A stretch of DNA of 64,000 nucleotides from an uncultured Fidelibacterota bacterium (GTDB lineage Bacteria; Fidelibacterota; UBA8477; JABMPR01). The position numbers were made by a program, and so were the translations under genes. Below the pieces are notes generated by a model, which did no database searches, was not told the origin of the DNA, and saw only the letters and a program-made list of their open reading frames with translations. The stretch is taken from positions 1 through 64,000 of the forward strand of contig CALBFA010000042.1 in the NCBI GenBank assembly GCA_937888365.1. The letters are read 5' to 3'. Shown in pieces: positions 27,063 to 37,008 of this stretch (its first letter is position 1; the number at the start of each line of letters is the position of its first letter).

Positions 27063-28685
27063 ATGAGTGTTCGCATCTTAAACAAAAACTCAACTCGCTC
27101 TTGTTCCCGCATTTCAATGCTGATTGCTTTCCTATTATTGATAATGACCTCCACATTGTTTTCCCAAATGACAGGCAATTTTCAAGGCCGAGTTGGGATG
27201 GATTTAAGTGATACATCGTCTGTAAAAAATGCCCTAACCCATGTCGAACAATTGCAGCTATCATGGCGAGGCAATAGTGCTTTATGGGGAGCATATCGTC
27301 TGCAACTTGGCGGTGTCATGCATGGCAACGGCGCACAAGAAACATTTAATATTTTTCCTGAATATAATATTGCGACGCGTTACAAATTTTGGAAAAATGT
27401 CAACATCGATGTGTATAGTGATTGGCATGTATTGAATCCTCTCACAATTAAGCCAGATGAATTAGTGGGTCGCCAACGCATCAGCGGATTTAAAGTAAAT
27501 ACAACTCTGCCGTGGAATATCCATGTGTCTTTGGGCTTAGGATATCGGACGACGACAGGAGAGTATCAAAAGTACGCAGGTCTCGCCAATGATATTGCGT
27601 TGAGCAAGCACTTTGCTAAAAATACGCTACGTTTTTGGATGCATAATATCTCAGATATTGTGGACAGCAATGTTGTGATGCCAAGTCGTTGGGGTCTTGA
27701 TGGTCGCGGTGAAATTTATGGTGTAAAATGGAGCTCTCGACATGGGAATTATACCTATTCAGGAAAACATTTTGTTCAGAGTTCTCATTTTTTAGAAAAA
27801 GATTTAACACCTAAAATTAAATCTCGTGGCGAAATCAATCTTTACGATTTCGAACAAAAATCGGTTTTTTTTCATCGTCTATCAATGAATTGGACCAACC
27901 GTATGACCGTGTCTAAAAATATAACGGCCATAACGCTCCTCGCTCGTGACCGCGTTACAGAACAAGATAGCTTGGATCGAATTCATTGGCGAAAATATGC
28001 CATAGGCTTGGCATGGAATATTGGAAAAGTAAATCAGTTCAATGGCGAATTTATTATGGGATATAAGCAATCGGCCTCCTATGGACACGGGCTTGATATC
28101 ACCTATAATGAAGATGCGAAATGGAACATCATGCAATCGAAATCCATGAAAATGAGTCTGAAAGATGTATTCTTTGCCGAACTGTTTTCACGAATGGATA
28201 TTCCGAATCAATCAATGATGTACGACATGGATCATCATCTAGAATTCGTTACAGAGTTTCGTCCTCAACAAAAATTCTCGATTCAAAATAGAATTTTCGT
28301 GCAAAATCATTTCGGCTCTGACTTAAATTTTTCTTATGACACGTTGAGAAATCATGTAACGGATCAACTCGCATTTAAAATGACAGGACAATCGCTTCAA
28401 AGTTTTTCCAGCTTTTCAACGATAATGGACATGGATTCCTCAGACGTTAGTTTCCGAGTGGATTCGCGACTTTATCTTAAAACCAGCTCCACAACATCCT
28501 TGCGTTTTTGGGGCGGCTATCGTTTTGGTTCGTCAATATATGATGACTTAGGTCAGGCATCTGCCTTGTTTCGCTTCTCTTATCCACGATGGACATGGGC
28601 GGCAGAATGGCTGTATTTTGGATATCCTGCCCTTGATCAACCCAAGGAATCGCAACTCTGGTTCCGTTTTACGAGGCGTCTATGA
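27063..28685 (+). CDS. Predicted outer-membrane beta-barrel, candidate porin of a porin-cytochrome conduit
   Basis: Signal peptide; alternating amphipathic strands throughout, C-term LWFRFTRRL; coupled to flanking cytochrome genes. Confidence 0.65.
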   Translation: MSVRILNKNSTRSCSRISMLIAFLLLIMTSTLFSQMTGNFQGRVGMDLSDTSSVKNALTHVEQLQLSWRGNSALWGAYRLQLGGVMHGNGAQETFNIFPEYNIATRYKFWKNVNIDVYSDWHVLNPLTIKPDELVGRQRISGFKVNTTLPWNIHVSLGLGYRTTTGEYQKYAGLANDIALSKHFAKNTLRFWMHNISDIVDSNVVMPSRWGLDGRGEIYGVKWSSRHGNYTYSGKHFVQSSHFLEKDLTPKIKSRGEINLYDFEQKSVFFHRLSMNWTNRMTVSKNITAITLLARDRVTEQDSLDRIHWRKYAIGLAWNIGKVNQFNGEFIMGYKQSASYGHGLDITYNEDAKWNIMQSKSMKMSLKDVFFAELFSRMDIPNQSMMYDMDHHLEFVTEFRPQQKFSIQNRIFVQNHFGSDLNFSYDTLRNHVTDQLAFKMTGQSLQSFSSFSTIMDMDSSDVSFRVDSRLYLKTSSTTSLRFWGGYRFGSSIYDDLGQASALFRFSYPRWTWAAEWLYFGYPALDQPKESQLWFRFTRRL

Positions 28686-30265
28686 GATTTATAAAAATGT
28701 TTACGCCCATTAAACGAAGCATACTCTTAATCGGTATCGGATTGCTTTCAATTTCATCTGTTTGGTCACAAGACTCAACGGAAACAATTTCAAAGTTGGC
28801 AAATTCACCTCATGATTTCACGTCATATTTGGATTCATTGCGCATTGCATCAGGCGAAGAAAAGCTAAGCAATATCACCGTGTGTCGCCAATGTCATGCA
28901 CCGAGTTTAAAACCCGGTTTAGAGCCTCTTTGGGATCGTCAAAATCCTGGCACAAATTTTCATGTTGATAAACATAAAAAAGATTTAAGTGAGGGCTTGC
29001 CCACGGATGGCGGAAGTCGTCGATGTTTGGCATGTCATGATGGTGTTATGGCGAAAGGCTTTCCCAAACGTGATGTCGAAAGCCAAGTTTCATTGGAAAA
29101 GGACGTCAATTCGCATCTCTATACACACCTTTTTAATATGACGTCAAGTAATATCGATTCGGCGCTTCATGTGTATAACAGTCGTGTTTCTTGTGGATCA
29201 TGTCATAATCCTCATAACAATGACAATGGCTCGTTTCTAAGAATTTCGACGCAAGATGGCGCATTGTGTTTAGGATGTCACGTCATGCCTAATTGGGAAA
29301 TATCCAGCCATGTTTCGCCGCTAGATGAACGTTACGGCAATCATTTTATGAAAGACGGCTGCCTTCAATGTCATGACATCCATGGAACGCCGGGAACAAC
29401 ATCATTATTAGCCAAAAATGAAGCGGAGCTGTGTTTAGCGTGTCATGATGCATCTATAAATAATGATGACGAAATAACCGCGAAACAGAATCTTAAAGAA
29501 GTTTTTGAAAAACCATACGCCCATCCAATATTTTTTGAATCTGGAAAAGGTGACGATGGCTTAAATCATGAACGCGGAGTTTTGTGCAGTGATTGTCATA
29601 ATCCTCATGAAATAACGCATTTCAATGAACCCATGTTAAATGGTGCTTTAAAAGGTGTTGATGGCGTGGACGAAGACGGAAACGAATTGAGCGCCAGTCA
29701 TTTCGAATACGAAATTTGCGCAAAATGTCATAATGGTAACTCGGAAAAAATGTTGGCAGAAAATATTGACCGACTTTTCTCGCCTATGAATCAAAGTTTC
29801 CATCCTGTCAAAGCGCCTGGAAATAATCCGAATGTTCCCTCATTAAAAAAAGATTTATCTGAACAATCATTGATTACGTGTAGCGATTGCCATGGTAATA
29901 ATGACAAAGCAGGCGCCGCTGGACCTCATGGTTCCGACGTGGCGCATATTTTAAAATTTGATTATTCGGAAAATCCTTTTGCATCACCTGGTTCTGACGA
30001 TTTATGTATGAGTTGTCATAATTTGAGACGCCTAAAATCGGATGTGGGATTTAAATTCCATAGTTTGCATATCAATCAAGGCAATTTCGCCTGCGCCGCC
30101 TGTCATAATCCTCATGGACGAGTCAACGAGCCAGGCTTGGTTGACATCGATTTACCTTGGATACTAGCGGTTAATGGCGAAAAATCAGTAGAGGCGCGCG
30201 AGCCTGGCCATGGAAATTGCACTTTATCTTGCCATGGTGTTGATCACCGTGGACAATCCTATTAA
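28682..30265 (+). CDS. Multiheme c-type cytochrome (11 CXXCH plus 1 CX3CH)
   Basis: CRQCH, CLACH, CGSCH, CLGCH, CLQCH, CLACH, CSDCH, CAKCH, CSDCH, CMSCH, CAACH, CTLSCH; start overlaps the barrel stop. Confidence 0.92.
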   Translation: MRFIKMFTPIKRSILLIGIGLLSISSVWSQDSTETISKLANSPHDFTSYLDSLRIASGEEKLSNITVCRQCHAPSLKPGLEPLWDRQNPGTNFHVDKHKKDLSEGLPTDGGSRRCLACHDGVMAKGFPKRDVESQVSLEKDVNSHLYTHLFNMTSSNIDSALHVYNSRVSCGSCHNPHNNDNGSFLRISTQDGALCLGCHVMPNWEISSHVSPLDERYGNHFMKDGCLQCHDIHGTPGTTSLLAKNEAELCLACHDASINNDDEITAKQNLKEVFEKPYAHPIFFESGKGDDGLNHERGVLCSDCHNPHEITHFNEPMLNGALKGVDGVDEDGNELSASHFEYEICAKCHNGNSEKMLAENIDRLFSPMNQSFHPVKAPGNNPNVPSLKKDLSEQSLITCSDCHGNNDKAGAAGPHGSDVAHILKFDYSENPFASPGSDDLCMSCHNLRRLKSDVGFKFHSLHINQGNFACAACHNPHGRVNEPGLVDIDLPWILAVNGEKSVEAREPGHGNCTLSCHGVDHRGQSY

Positions 30266-30584
30266 GCACTAAAATAGCGCTCCAATAATCGCTGGTTTTT
30301 AGCAAAATAGGCTATGAATTTCAGACAATAAATCAGATAATATCGCATTGATATATGGCTCAAAACGAAGTAAAAAACTCCTGGAATTTATGATGTATCA
30401 TAATGATAATAAAGATGTTATGGTTCTAATAATGAGTGAATATTGTTCATCAAAGTTAATGTTACATAATCGAAATAACTTCCGTGTGCTCACTACTAGC
30501 ATTTCATCGTAATTGTTGTAAGTTCTGCGCACAAAAAATATGAAGTTGTTTAAAGAAATAATTAACCAAATTAAGGATACGATC

Positions 30585-32498
30585 ATGAAAAGAAGCCTTT
30601 TGAGTGTTTTAGTTCTAGCTCTTATTATCAATTTAGTCAGTTGCGGTGGTGGTGAATCCGTACCGATTTCACTTCGGACGAAACCAGTTTCAGTAAAAAT
30701 ATATGATACTCCAAAAGGAGCGGATCCTGCTGTATCAGCAGAGATGGGTGGAAAAGGTTTCGAAGCCCTTGCAGATAAACTAGGATATGAAACTTATATT
30801 GGCGAAAACGAAGCAGACCCTGCCGCTAAAAAAGGTGGTCGTATTACAACGCGCATAACAGAATTCCCTGCATCTTTAAGAACCGTTGGGAAGGATAGTA
30901 ACTATGACGTTCTATCCTCCATAGATGGTTTAGTGTATGAACGATTGATGAGTTATGAATATAAAACAAGCAGCTTTACGCGTGGGCTTGCGACGCATTG
31001 GTATATTTCAGAAGATCAGAAAACATTTCGTTATCGCATTAATCCTGATGCACGCTGGTCCGATGGAAAACCCGTAACAGCAGAAGATGTTGTTGCATCC
31101 TGGAAACTGAATGTCGATGAAGGCATCCTTGAGCCCTATTCAAATATGCTGTATTCAAAATATTCAGAGCCTAAAGCCATTAGCAAATATATTGTTGAAA
31201 CATCTGTTACGGAAGACAACTGGCGTTTGTTTTTCTACTTTTCTGTTTCAATGGGTATTATGCCCGCTCATCATTTAAATGATGTAACCGGTGCTGAATA
31301 TCTCAAAAAATATCAATTCGATATGATGCCCGGTTCAGGTCCTTACGTTGTGGATTCGGCCAAAGTTAAAAAAGGGAAATCATTGACTCTCGTAAGACGT
31401 AACGACTGGTGGGGAGCTAATTTAGCAGAAAGTAAAGGCGCTTATAATTTTGATGAAATCAAATTTATTGTCGTTTCCGATGATCGTTTGACACTTGAAA
31501 AATTCAAAAAAGGCGAAATTGACATTAACTTTGTGACACGTGCACAATGGTGGGTTGAAGAATTTGATGAAACAAGAACAGATTTTGACGCACTCCATCG
31601 TGGACTTATTCAAAAACAAAAAACATTCAACTTTCATTGGAAGGGCATCTCAGGGCTTGCATTTAATATGCGTCGTGCTCCTTTTAATGACATCAAAATT
31701 CGAAAAGCGTTTGCGCGTTTATGGAATAGAGATTTACTCATTGATAAATTATTTTTCAATGAATATGGTAAGTTAAATTCATATTTCCCTGGTGGAATCT
31801 ATCAGAATCAAAATAACCCAATGATTGAATACGATCCTGAAGAAGCGATTGCCCTTTTGGCTGAAGCCGGTTGGAAAGATCGAGATAACGAAGGATGGCT
31901 GGTAAAGGATGGTAAAATCTTTGAACTGGAAATGGGAATTGATCAGTCTCTCGAACGTATTTTTACGCCGTATCAAGAAGAACTTGCAAAAGCAGGGATT
32001 AAACTCAATCTTCGCTATGTGACATCCCAAACGATGTTTAAAAATGTTATGAATGAACGTGATTTTGACATCCATTATCAAGGTTGGACGGGTTTGATGT
32101 TCCCGAACCCAGAAAGTTCATTCCATTCCAATATGGCGGATGTTGGTGGCACAACGAATATTACGGGACTTAAAGATCCACGTGTTGATGCCCTATGCGA
32201 CGAATATAACGAAAGTACAGACGCAAAACGTCGTGTTGACATAATTCGGGAAATGGATGGCATCATCGCTGATATAGAACCTTATGCATTAGGATGGTTC
32301 GCGCCTTATACGCAACGCTACGGATATTGGAATAAATTCGGGATTCCTGCAAATCCATTTGGTTATTCTGGCGATTGGAAATCTTTATTTAGTCTTTGGT
32401 ATATTAAGCCAGACATGGCTGTTCAAGTCGATAAAGCAATGAAAGATCCATCCATGACTTTTCCATATAACAAACATATTGTTACAGCTGAAAAGTAA
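30585..32498 (+). CDS. Peptide ABC transporter substrate-binding lipoprotein (SBP family 5)
   Basis: Lipobox LIINLVSCGGGE; ATHWYISEDQKTFRYRINPDARWSDGKPVTAEDVVASWKL; ORF may start at 30540. Confidence 0.92.
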   Translation: MKRSLLSVLVLALIINLVSCGGGESVPISLRTKPVSVKIYDTPKGADPAVSAEMGGKGFEALADKLGYETYIGENEADPAAKKGGRITTRITEFPASLRTVGKDSNYDVLSSIDGLVYERLMSYEYKTSSFTRGLATHWYISEDQKTFRYRINPDARWSDGKPVTAEDVVASWKLNVDEGILEPYSNMLYSKYSEPKAISKYIVETSVTEDNWRLFFYFSVSMGIMPAHHLNDVTGAEYLKKYQFDMMPGSGPYVVDSAKVKKGKSLTLVRRNDWWGANLAESKGAYNFDEIKFIVVSDDRLTLEKFKKGEIDINFVTRAQWWVEEFDETRTDFDALHRGLIQKQKTFNFHWKGISGLAFNMRRAPFNDIKIRKAFARLWNRDLLIDKLFFNEYGKLNSYFPGGIYQNQNNPMIEYDPEEAIALLAEAGWKDRDNEGWLVKDGKIFELEMGIDQSLERIFTPYQEELAKAGIKLNLRYVTSQTMFKNVMNERDFDIHYQGWTGLMFPNPESSFHSNMADVGGTTNITGLKDPRVDALCDEYNESTDAKRRVDIIREMDGIIADIEPYALGWFAPYTQRYGYWNKFGIPANPFGYSGDWKSLFSLWYIKPDMAVQVDKAMKDPSMTFPYNKHIVTAEK

Positions 32499-32511
32499 CC
32501 AAGGATAAATT

Positions 32512-33768
32512 ATGTTTCAATATATCATCAGAAGATTACTGTTGATGATTCCGACATTTTTCGGCATCACAATACTCGTCTTTTCAATATTACAAATTGT
32601 ACCAGGTGGCCCATTAGAACAAGAACTGTTACGCATTCGCTCTGCCATGATGACGGGTGGCGAAGCTGGCGGCGGTAGCGGTGGCAGCGGGGTCATTATT
32701 GAGATTCCTGAAGAAGCACTCAATCGCCTAAAACAGTATTACGGTTTAGATCAACCAGGTGTCATCCGATATTTAATTTGGCTCGGTGTTTGGCCCAAGG
32801 AAATCAATAATTACGAGTTTTCTATCCCCTTGGGAGAGCTGGCAACGACAAAAGAGTTTAGCACCGGCGATGTTCTAAATATTACTAAGAATGGTGATAA
32901 TATTGAAGTCTCTTCGGGTGATGGCAAGAAATGGCTCGGTACCATTATAGAAGTTGAAGAAGGGACAGGCCTTATAAAAGGCAAGGTTTACCAGAAAAAA
33001 TTTGGTGGGATTTTAACAGGCGATTTGGGCGTTTCTTATACGTATTCCGAGTCCGTATGGAATCTTATCAAAGCACGACTTCATATTTCTGCCTATTTCG
33101 GCATCATCAGTTTTCTACTTTCCTATATTATTTGTATTCCCCTCGGTATTTTTAAAGCCATCAAACATGGCTCTACTTTTGACACGGTTACAAGTGTTAT
33201 CGTGTTCGTGGGCTACTCGATTCCTGGTTTTATTCTTGGCGCTGTTTTACTCGTTTATTTCGGTGGCGGTAGTTTCTGGGATGTCTTTCCTCTCGGTGAA
33301 TTTAGATCCGAAGATTTTGAATATTTCACACTTGGCGAAAAAATAATCGACCAGTTGCAGCATACAGTGCTTCCTGTAATCGCCTATATGGTAGGCGCTT
33401 TTGCCACATTGACCGTGCTTATGAAAAACTCATTATTGGCTAATTTAAGTCAAGATTATGTCAGGACGGCTTTTGCGAAAGGCCTGTCAGAGCGTCGCGT
33501 TATCTTTTTTCATACGGTTCGTAATAGTCTTATTCCAATCGCAACAGGTATTGGTGGATTGTTAGGCGTTTGGCTTGCGGGTTCTTATTTGATTGAGCGC
33601 GTATTTAATATCGATGGCATTGGTATGTTAAGTTACATGGCTGTCATTAAGCGAGACTATCCAATTGTTATGGGATTTCTTGTGATTGCGACATTGATTC
33701 GTTTGCTTGGAAATCTTATTTCTGATATGGCTTACGCCGCCATTGACCCAAGAATTCGATTTAAATAA
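32512..33768 (+). CDS. Peptide ABC transporter permease (DppB/OppB-like)
   Basis: MFQYIIRRLLLMIPTFFGITILVFSILQIVPGGP; YVRTAFAKGLSERRVIFFHTVRNSLIPIATGIGGLLG. Confidence 0.93.
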   Translation: MFQYIIRRLLLMIPTFFGITILVFSILQIVPGGPLEQELLRIRSAMMTGGEAGGGSGGSGVIIEIPEEALNRLKQYYGLDQPGVIRYLIWLGVWPKEINNYEFSIPLGELATTKEFSTGDVLNITKNGDNIEVSSGDGKKWLGTIIEVEEGTGLIKGKVYQKKFGGILTGDLGVSYTYSESVWNLIKARLHISAYFGIISFLLSYIICIPLGIFKAIKHGSTFDTVTSVIVFVGYSIPGFILGAVLLVYFGGGSFWDVFPLGEFRSEDFEYFTLGEKIIDQLQHTVLPVIAYMVGAFATLTVLMKNSLLANLSQDYVRTAFAKGLSERRVIFFHTVRNSLIPIATGIGGLLGVWLAGSYLIERVFNIDGIGMLSYMAVIKRDYPIVMGFLVIATLIRLLGNLISDMAYAAIDPRIRFK

Positions 33769-33861
33769 TACGAAATTAATCTCTACTATGACTGTAATTT
33801 CAAAGTTGTCGATTGGTTGAAGGATTAGACCTATAAATTATCAAAGGAATAGACATCATTA

Positions 33862-34914
33862 ATGATTAAGAAAAAAACAACCTCACAATCCATATTTCAG
33901 AAACGACTGAAAAAATTTAAGGGCATGAAGCGTGGATATTATTCATTTATTATCCTCACGACGCTCTATGCATTGTCTTTTCTCAACCCACTTTTCATTA
34001 ATAGCAAAGCATTGATGGTGAGTTATGAGGACGATTGGTATTTTCCCATATTGCAATTTCACGAAGCCAAAACCTTTGGGCAAACGCACTATGGCGAGGC
34101 CAATTATCGTTCGCTTAAAAAAATGTGCGCAGAAGAAAATACAGGCAATTGGGTATTAATGCCCTTCTACCCCTATCACCCCAATGAATCTCTTTTAAGC
34201 GAAATTGATGGACAACCACCGACACCACCGTCATCTTTGCATTGGTTTGGCACAGATAATAGAGGTCGTGATGTTTTCGCGCGCTTGATTTACGGATTCA
34301 ATCTGTCAATTTCATTTGCGCTTATTGTAACATTATTTTCCTACCTTATCGGTGTTTCTATTGGAGCCGTTTTGGGATATTACGGTGGCAAAATTGATAT
34401 TTTTGGACAGCGATTTATCGAAATATTTGCGTCTGTGCCGTTTCTTTATCTTATGATTATTGTCAGCTCATTGCTTCAACCGCAATTTTTTCTACTTGTG
34501 GGCGTTCTTACGATGTTCGGATGGGTGGGAATGACCTACTACATTCGCGGCGAATTCTATCGTGAAAAAGCCAAGGACTATGTTTCCGCCGCTGTTTCTA
34601 TGGGTGCAAGTAATGCTCGCGTTATGTTTAAGCATATTTTGCCAAATGCATTAACGCCTATTATTACCTTCATGCCCTTTGCTGTTATCGGTTACATAAC
34701 GTCTCTCGTTTCACTTGATTTCTTAGGATTTGGACTCGCGCCACCCACACCGAGTTGGGGAGAATTAGTGAACCAAGGCATTAGTGACATCCGTTATTGG
34801 TGGCTCATTGTGTCGCCACTCGGTGCATCATTTACCACCTTATTACTCATAACTTTTATTGGTGAAGGCGTTAGAGAAGCTTTCGACCCACGTGTTTATT
34901 CACGGTTACGCTAG
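33862..34914 (+). CDS. Peptide ABC transporter permease (DppC/OppC-like)
   Basis: HWFGTDNRGRDVFARLIYGFNLSISFAL; DYVSAAVSMGASNARVMFKHILPNALTPII. Confidence 0.93.
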   Translation: MIKKKTTSQSIFQKRLKKFKGMKRGYYSFIILTTLYALSFLNPLFINSKALMVSYEDDWYFPILQFHEAKTFGQTHYGEANYRSLKKMCAEENTGNWVLMPFYPYHPNESLLSEIDGQPPTPPSSLHWFGTDNRGRDVFARLIYGFNLSISFALIVTLFSYLIGVSIGAVLGYYGGKIDIFGQRFIEIFASVPFLYLMIIVSSLLQPQFFLLVGVLTMFGWVGMTYYIRGEFYREKAKDYVSAAVSMGASNARVMFKHILPNALTPIITFMPFAVIGYITSLVSLDFLGFGLAPPTPSWGELVNQGISDIRYWWLIVSPLGASFTTLLLITFIGEGVREAFDPRVYSRLR

Positions 34915-34923
34915 AGGTATCTC

Positions 34924-35934
34924 ATGACGGAATTACGAAAAAAATTAATCGAAGTTAAGAATTTAAAGACCCATTTTTATACAGAAGCGGGTACAGCAAA
35001 AGCGGTGGATGGCGTTTCGTTTGATATCTATCAAGGGGAGGTTTTAGGCGTTGTCGGCGAGTCGGGTTCGGGCAAATCCGTGACGGCTTTAAGCATCAAT
35101 CGACTTATTCCCATGCCGCCGGGTGAAATCGTTGGTGGCGAAATATTGTACAACGGGAAAAATTTATTGGCGATGACGTTCGAAGAGATTCGGAACTATC
35201 GAGGCAAAGAAATTGCCATGATATTTCAAGAGCCTATGACGTCCCTCAATCCCGTTTTTCGCATTGATGTCCAAATGAACGAAGTCCTCATGAAACACGA
35301 AAATCTTTCATGGGACGAATCGAACAAACGAAGCGTTGAAATGCTTCGAGCCGTTGGAATGCCAGATCCTGAAAAACGCATGCGAGAATATCCGCACCAA
35401 TTCTCAGGTGGCATGCGCCAACGCGTAATGATTGCAATGGCATTGATTGCTAATCCTGCATTGCTCATTGCCGATGAACCAACGACAGCCCTTGATGTGA
35501 CGATTCAAGCTCAAATTCTTGACTTAATGATGAAAGTCAAAGAGTTGCGCGAAGAAGCCGCGATTTTGCTCATTACACACGATTTAGCCGTAGTTGCCGA
35601 AACATGCGATCGCGTCATCGTGATGTACGGTGGAAAAATTCAAGAGATTGCTGAAATTGAAGAGCTTTTCGCCAATCCATTGCATCCATACACGATTGGA
35701 CTTATGGCTTCAATCCCCCGACCCAGTCAAGACGGCGAAAAGATTGAGCGATTGAAAGCCATCAAAGGAATGGTGCCGCCTATTATAGAAATGCCAGTAG
35801 GATGCAAATTTTGTACACGTTGCGACGAAGCCAAAGATAAATGCGAAACGGAGCAGCCCGAATTGATAAATATGGGCAAGGATCATTTTGTCCGTTGCCA
35901 TAAGTATAGCGATGCAAATTTTGCAAACGCGTAA
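34924..35934 (+). CDS. Peptide ABC transporter ATP-binding protein (DppD/OppD-like)
   Basis: GESGSGKSVTALS Walker A; QFSGGMRQRVMIAMAL; ADEPTTALDVTIQAQIL; C-terminal CKFCTRCDEAKDKCE. Confidence 0.95.
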   Translation: MTELRKKLIEVKNLKTHFYTEAGTAKAVDGVSFDIYQGEVLGVVGESGSGKSVTALSINRLIPMPPGEIVGGEILYNGKNLLAMTFEEIRNYRGKEIAMIFQEPMTSLNPVFRIDVQMNEVLMKHENLSWDESNKRSVEMLRAVGMPDPEKRMREYPHQFSGGMRQRVMIAMALIANPALLIADEPTTALDVTIQAQILDLMMKVKELREEAAILLITHDLAVVAETCDRVIVMYGGKIQEIAEIEELFANPLHPYTIGLMASIPRPSQDGEKIERLKAIKGMVPPIIEMPVGCKFCTRCDEAKDKCETEQPELINMGKDHFVRCHKYSDANFANA

Positions 35935-35950
35935 GAGAATGTGATTGAAT

Positions 35951-36979
35951 ATGAATGAAAAATTAGATATAAAACCCTTGTTAAAAGTACGTGAGCTCCA
36001 TGTTCATTTCCCAATATTTGGCGGTATTCTTCAGCGCAAAGTTGCGGAAGTAAAAGCCGTCGATGGTGTGTCGTTTGATGTCTTTCCCGGTGAAACCGTT
36101 GGTGTTGTGGGTGAGTCGGGATGCGGAAAATCAACGCTGGGAAAAGCCATCCTAAATGTGTTGAGAATTACGGCTCCCGATGTACATGTTGCAGGCGAAA
36201 TAAGCATTGAAAAAGACGGCGAATATACGGATTTGAATACATTATCTAAAAAAGACATCATGCCATTTCGTGCTGATATTCAAATGATATTTCAGGATCC
36301 CTTCTCGTCGTTGAATCCGCGCATGATTGTACAAGACATCATTAAAGAACCGTTGGATTTACATACAAAACTTACAACGGATGAGAAAAAAGAAAAAGTT
36401 GCTTGGCTGCTAGATAAAGTCGGTCTTTCTCCCGAACAGGCGACGCGCTATCCTCATGAATTTTCCGGCGGGCAGCGTCAGCGAATTGGCATTGCACGGG
36501 CATTGGCAACGAATCCACGCATGATTATCGCCGATGAACCCGTCTCAGCTTTAGATGTTTCGATTCAAGCGCAAGTCATTAATTTAATGATGGATTTGCA
36601 GCAAGAATTCGATTTGACGAATATTTTCATCGCCCATGACTTGTCTGTCGTTGAGCATATTTCTGACCGAATAATAGTCATGTATTTAGGCTCAATTGTT
36701 GAAGTCGGAAAGTCCGATGATATTTATTACAATCCAAAACATCCCTACAGTAAAGCTCTTTTGTCCTCGGTTCCTGTACCAAACCCTGCTGCGAGAAATA
36801 AGACCCGCGTTGTGCTGACTGGCGATGTCCCGTCACCTCTTGCAAAGCCAAGTGGTTGTGGATTTAGAACACGCTGTCCCATTGCAAAACCAGAATGTGC
36901 CCAATCCATTCCCGAATTGAAAGATATGGGTGATGGTCATTTTATTGCATGTCCTATTGTGACAGAGGCAACTAGTTAA
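35951..36979 (+). CDS. Peptide ABC transporter ATP-binding protein (DppF/OppF-like)
   Basis: GESGCGKSTLGKA; EFSGGQRQRIGIARAL; ADEPVSALDVSIQAQ; RTRCPIAKPECAQ. Confidence 0.95.
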   Translation: MNEKLDIKPLLKVRELHVHFPIFGGILQRKVAEVKAVDGVSFDVFPGETVGVVGESGCGKSTLGKAILNVLRITAPDVHVAGEISIEKDGEYTDLNTLSKKDIMPFRADIQMIFQDPFSSLNPRMIVQDIIKEPLDLHTKLTTDEKKEKVAWLLDKVGLSPEQATRYPHEFSGGQRQRIGIARALATNPRMIIADEPVSALDVSIQAQVINLMMDLQQEFDLTNIFIAHDLSVVEHISDRIIVMYLGSIVEVGKSDDIYYNPKHPYSKALLSSVPVPNPAARNKTRVVLTGDVPSPLAKPSGCGFRTRCPIAKPECAQSIPELKDMGDGHFIACPIVTEATS

Positions 36980-37008
36980 AAAATAAACCTTCGAAAAGAG
37001 GTTAATAT

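Noticed and set aside
18228-30631. Multiple 60-123-aa minus-strand ORFs across the cytochrome cluster
   Set aside because: Antisense of CXXCH-rich coding sequence; no independent support.
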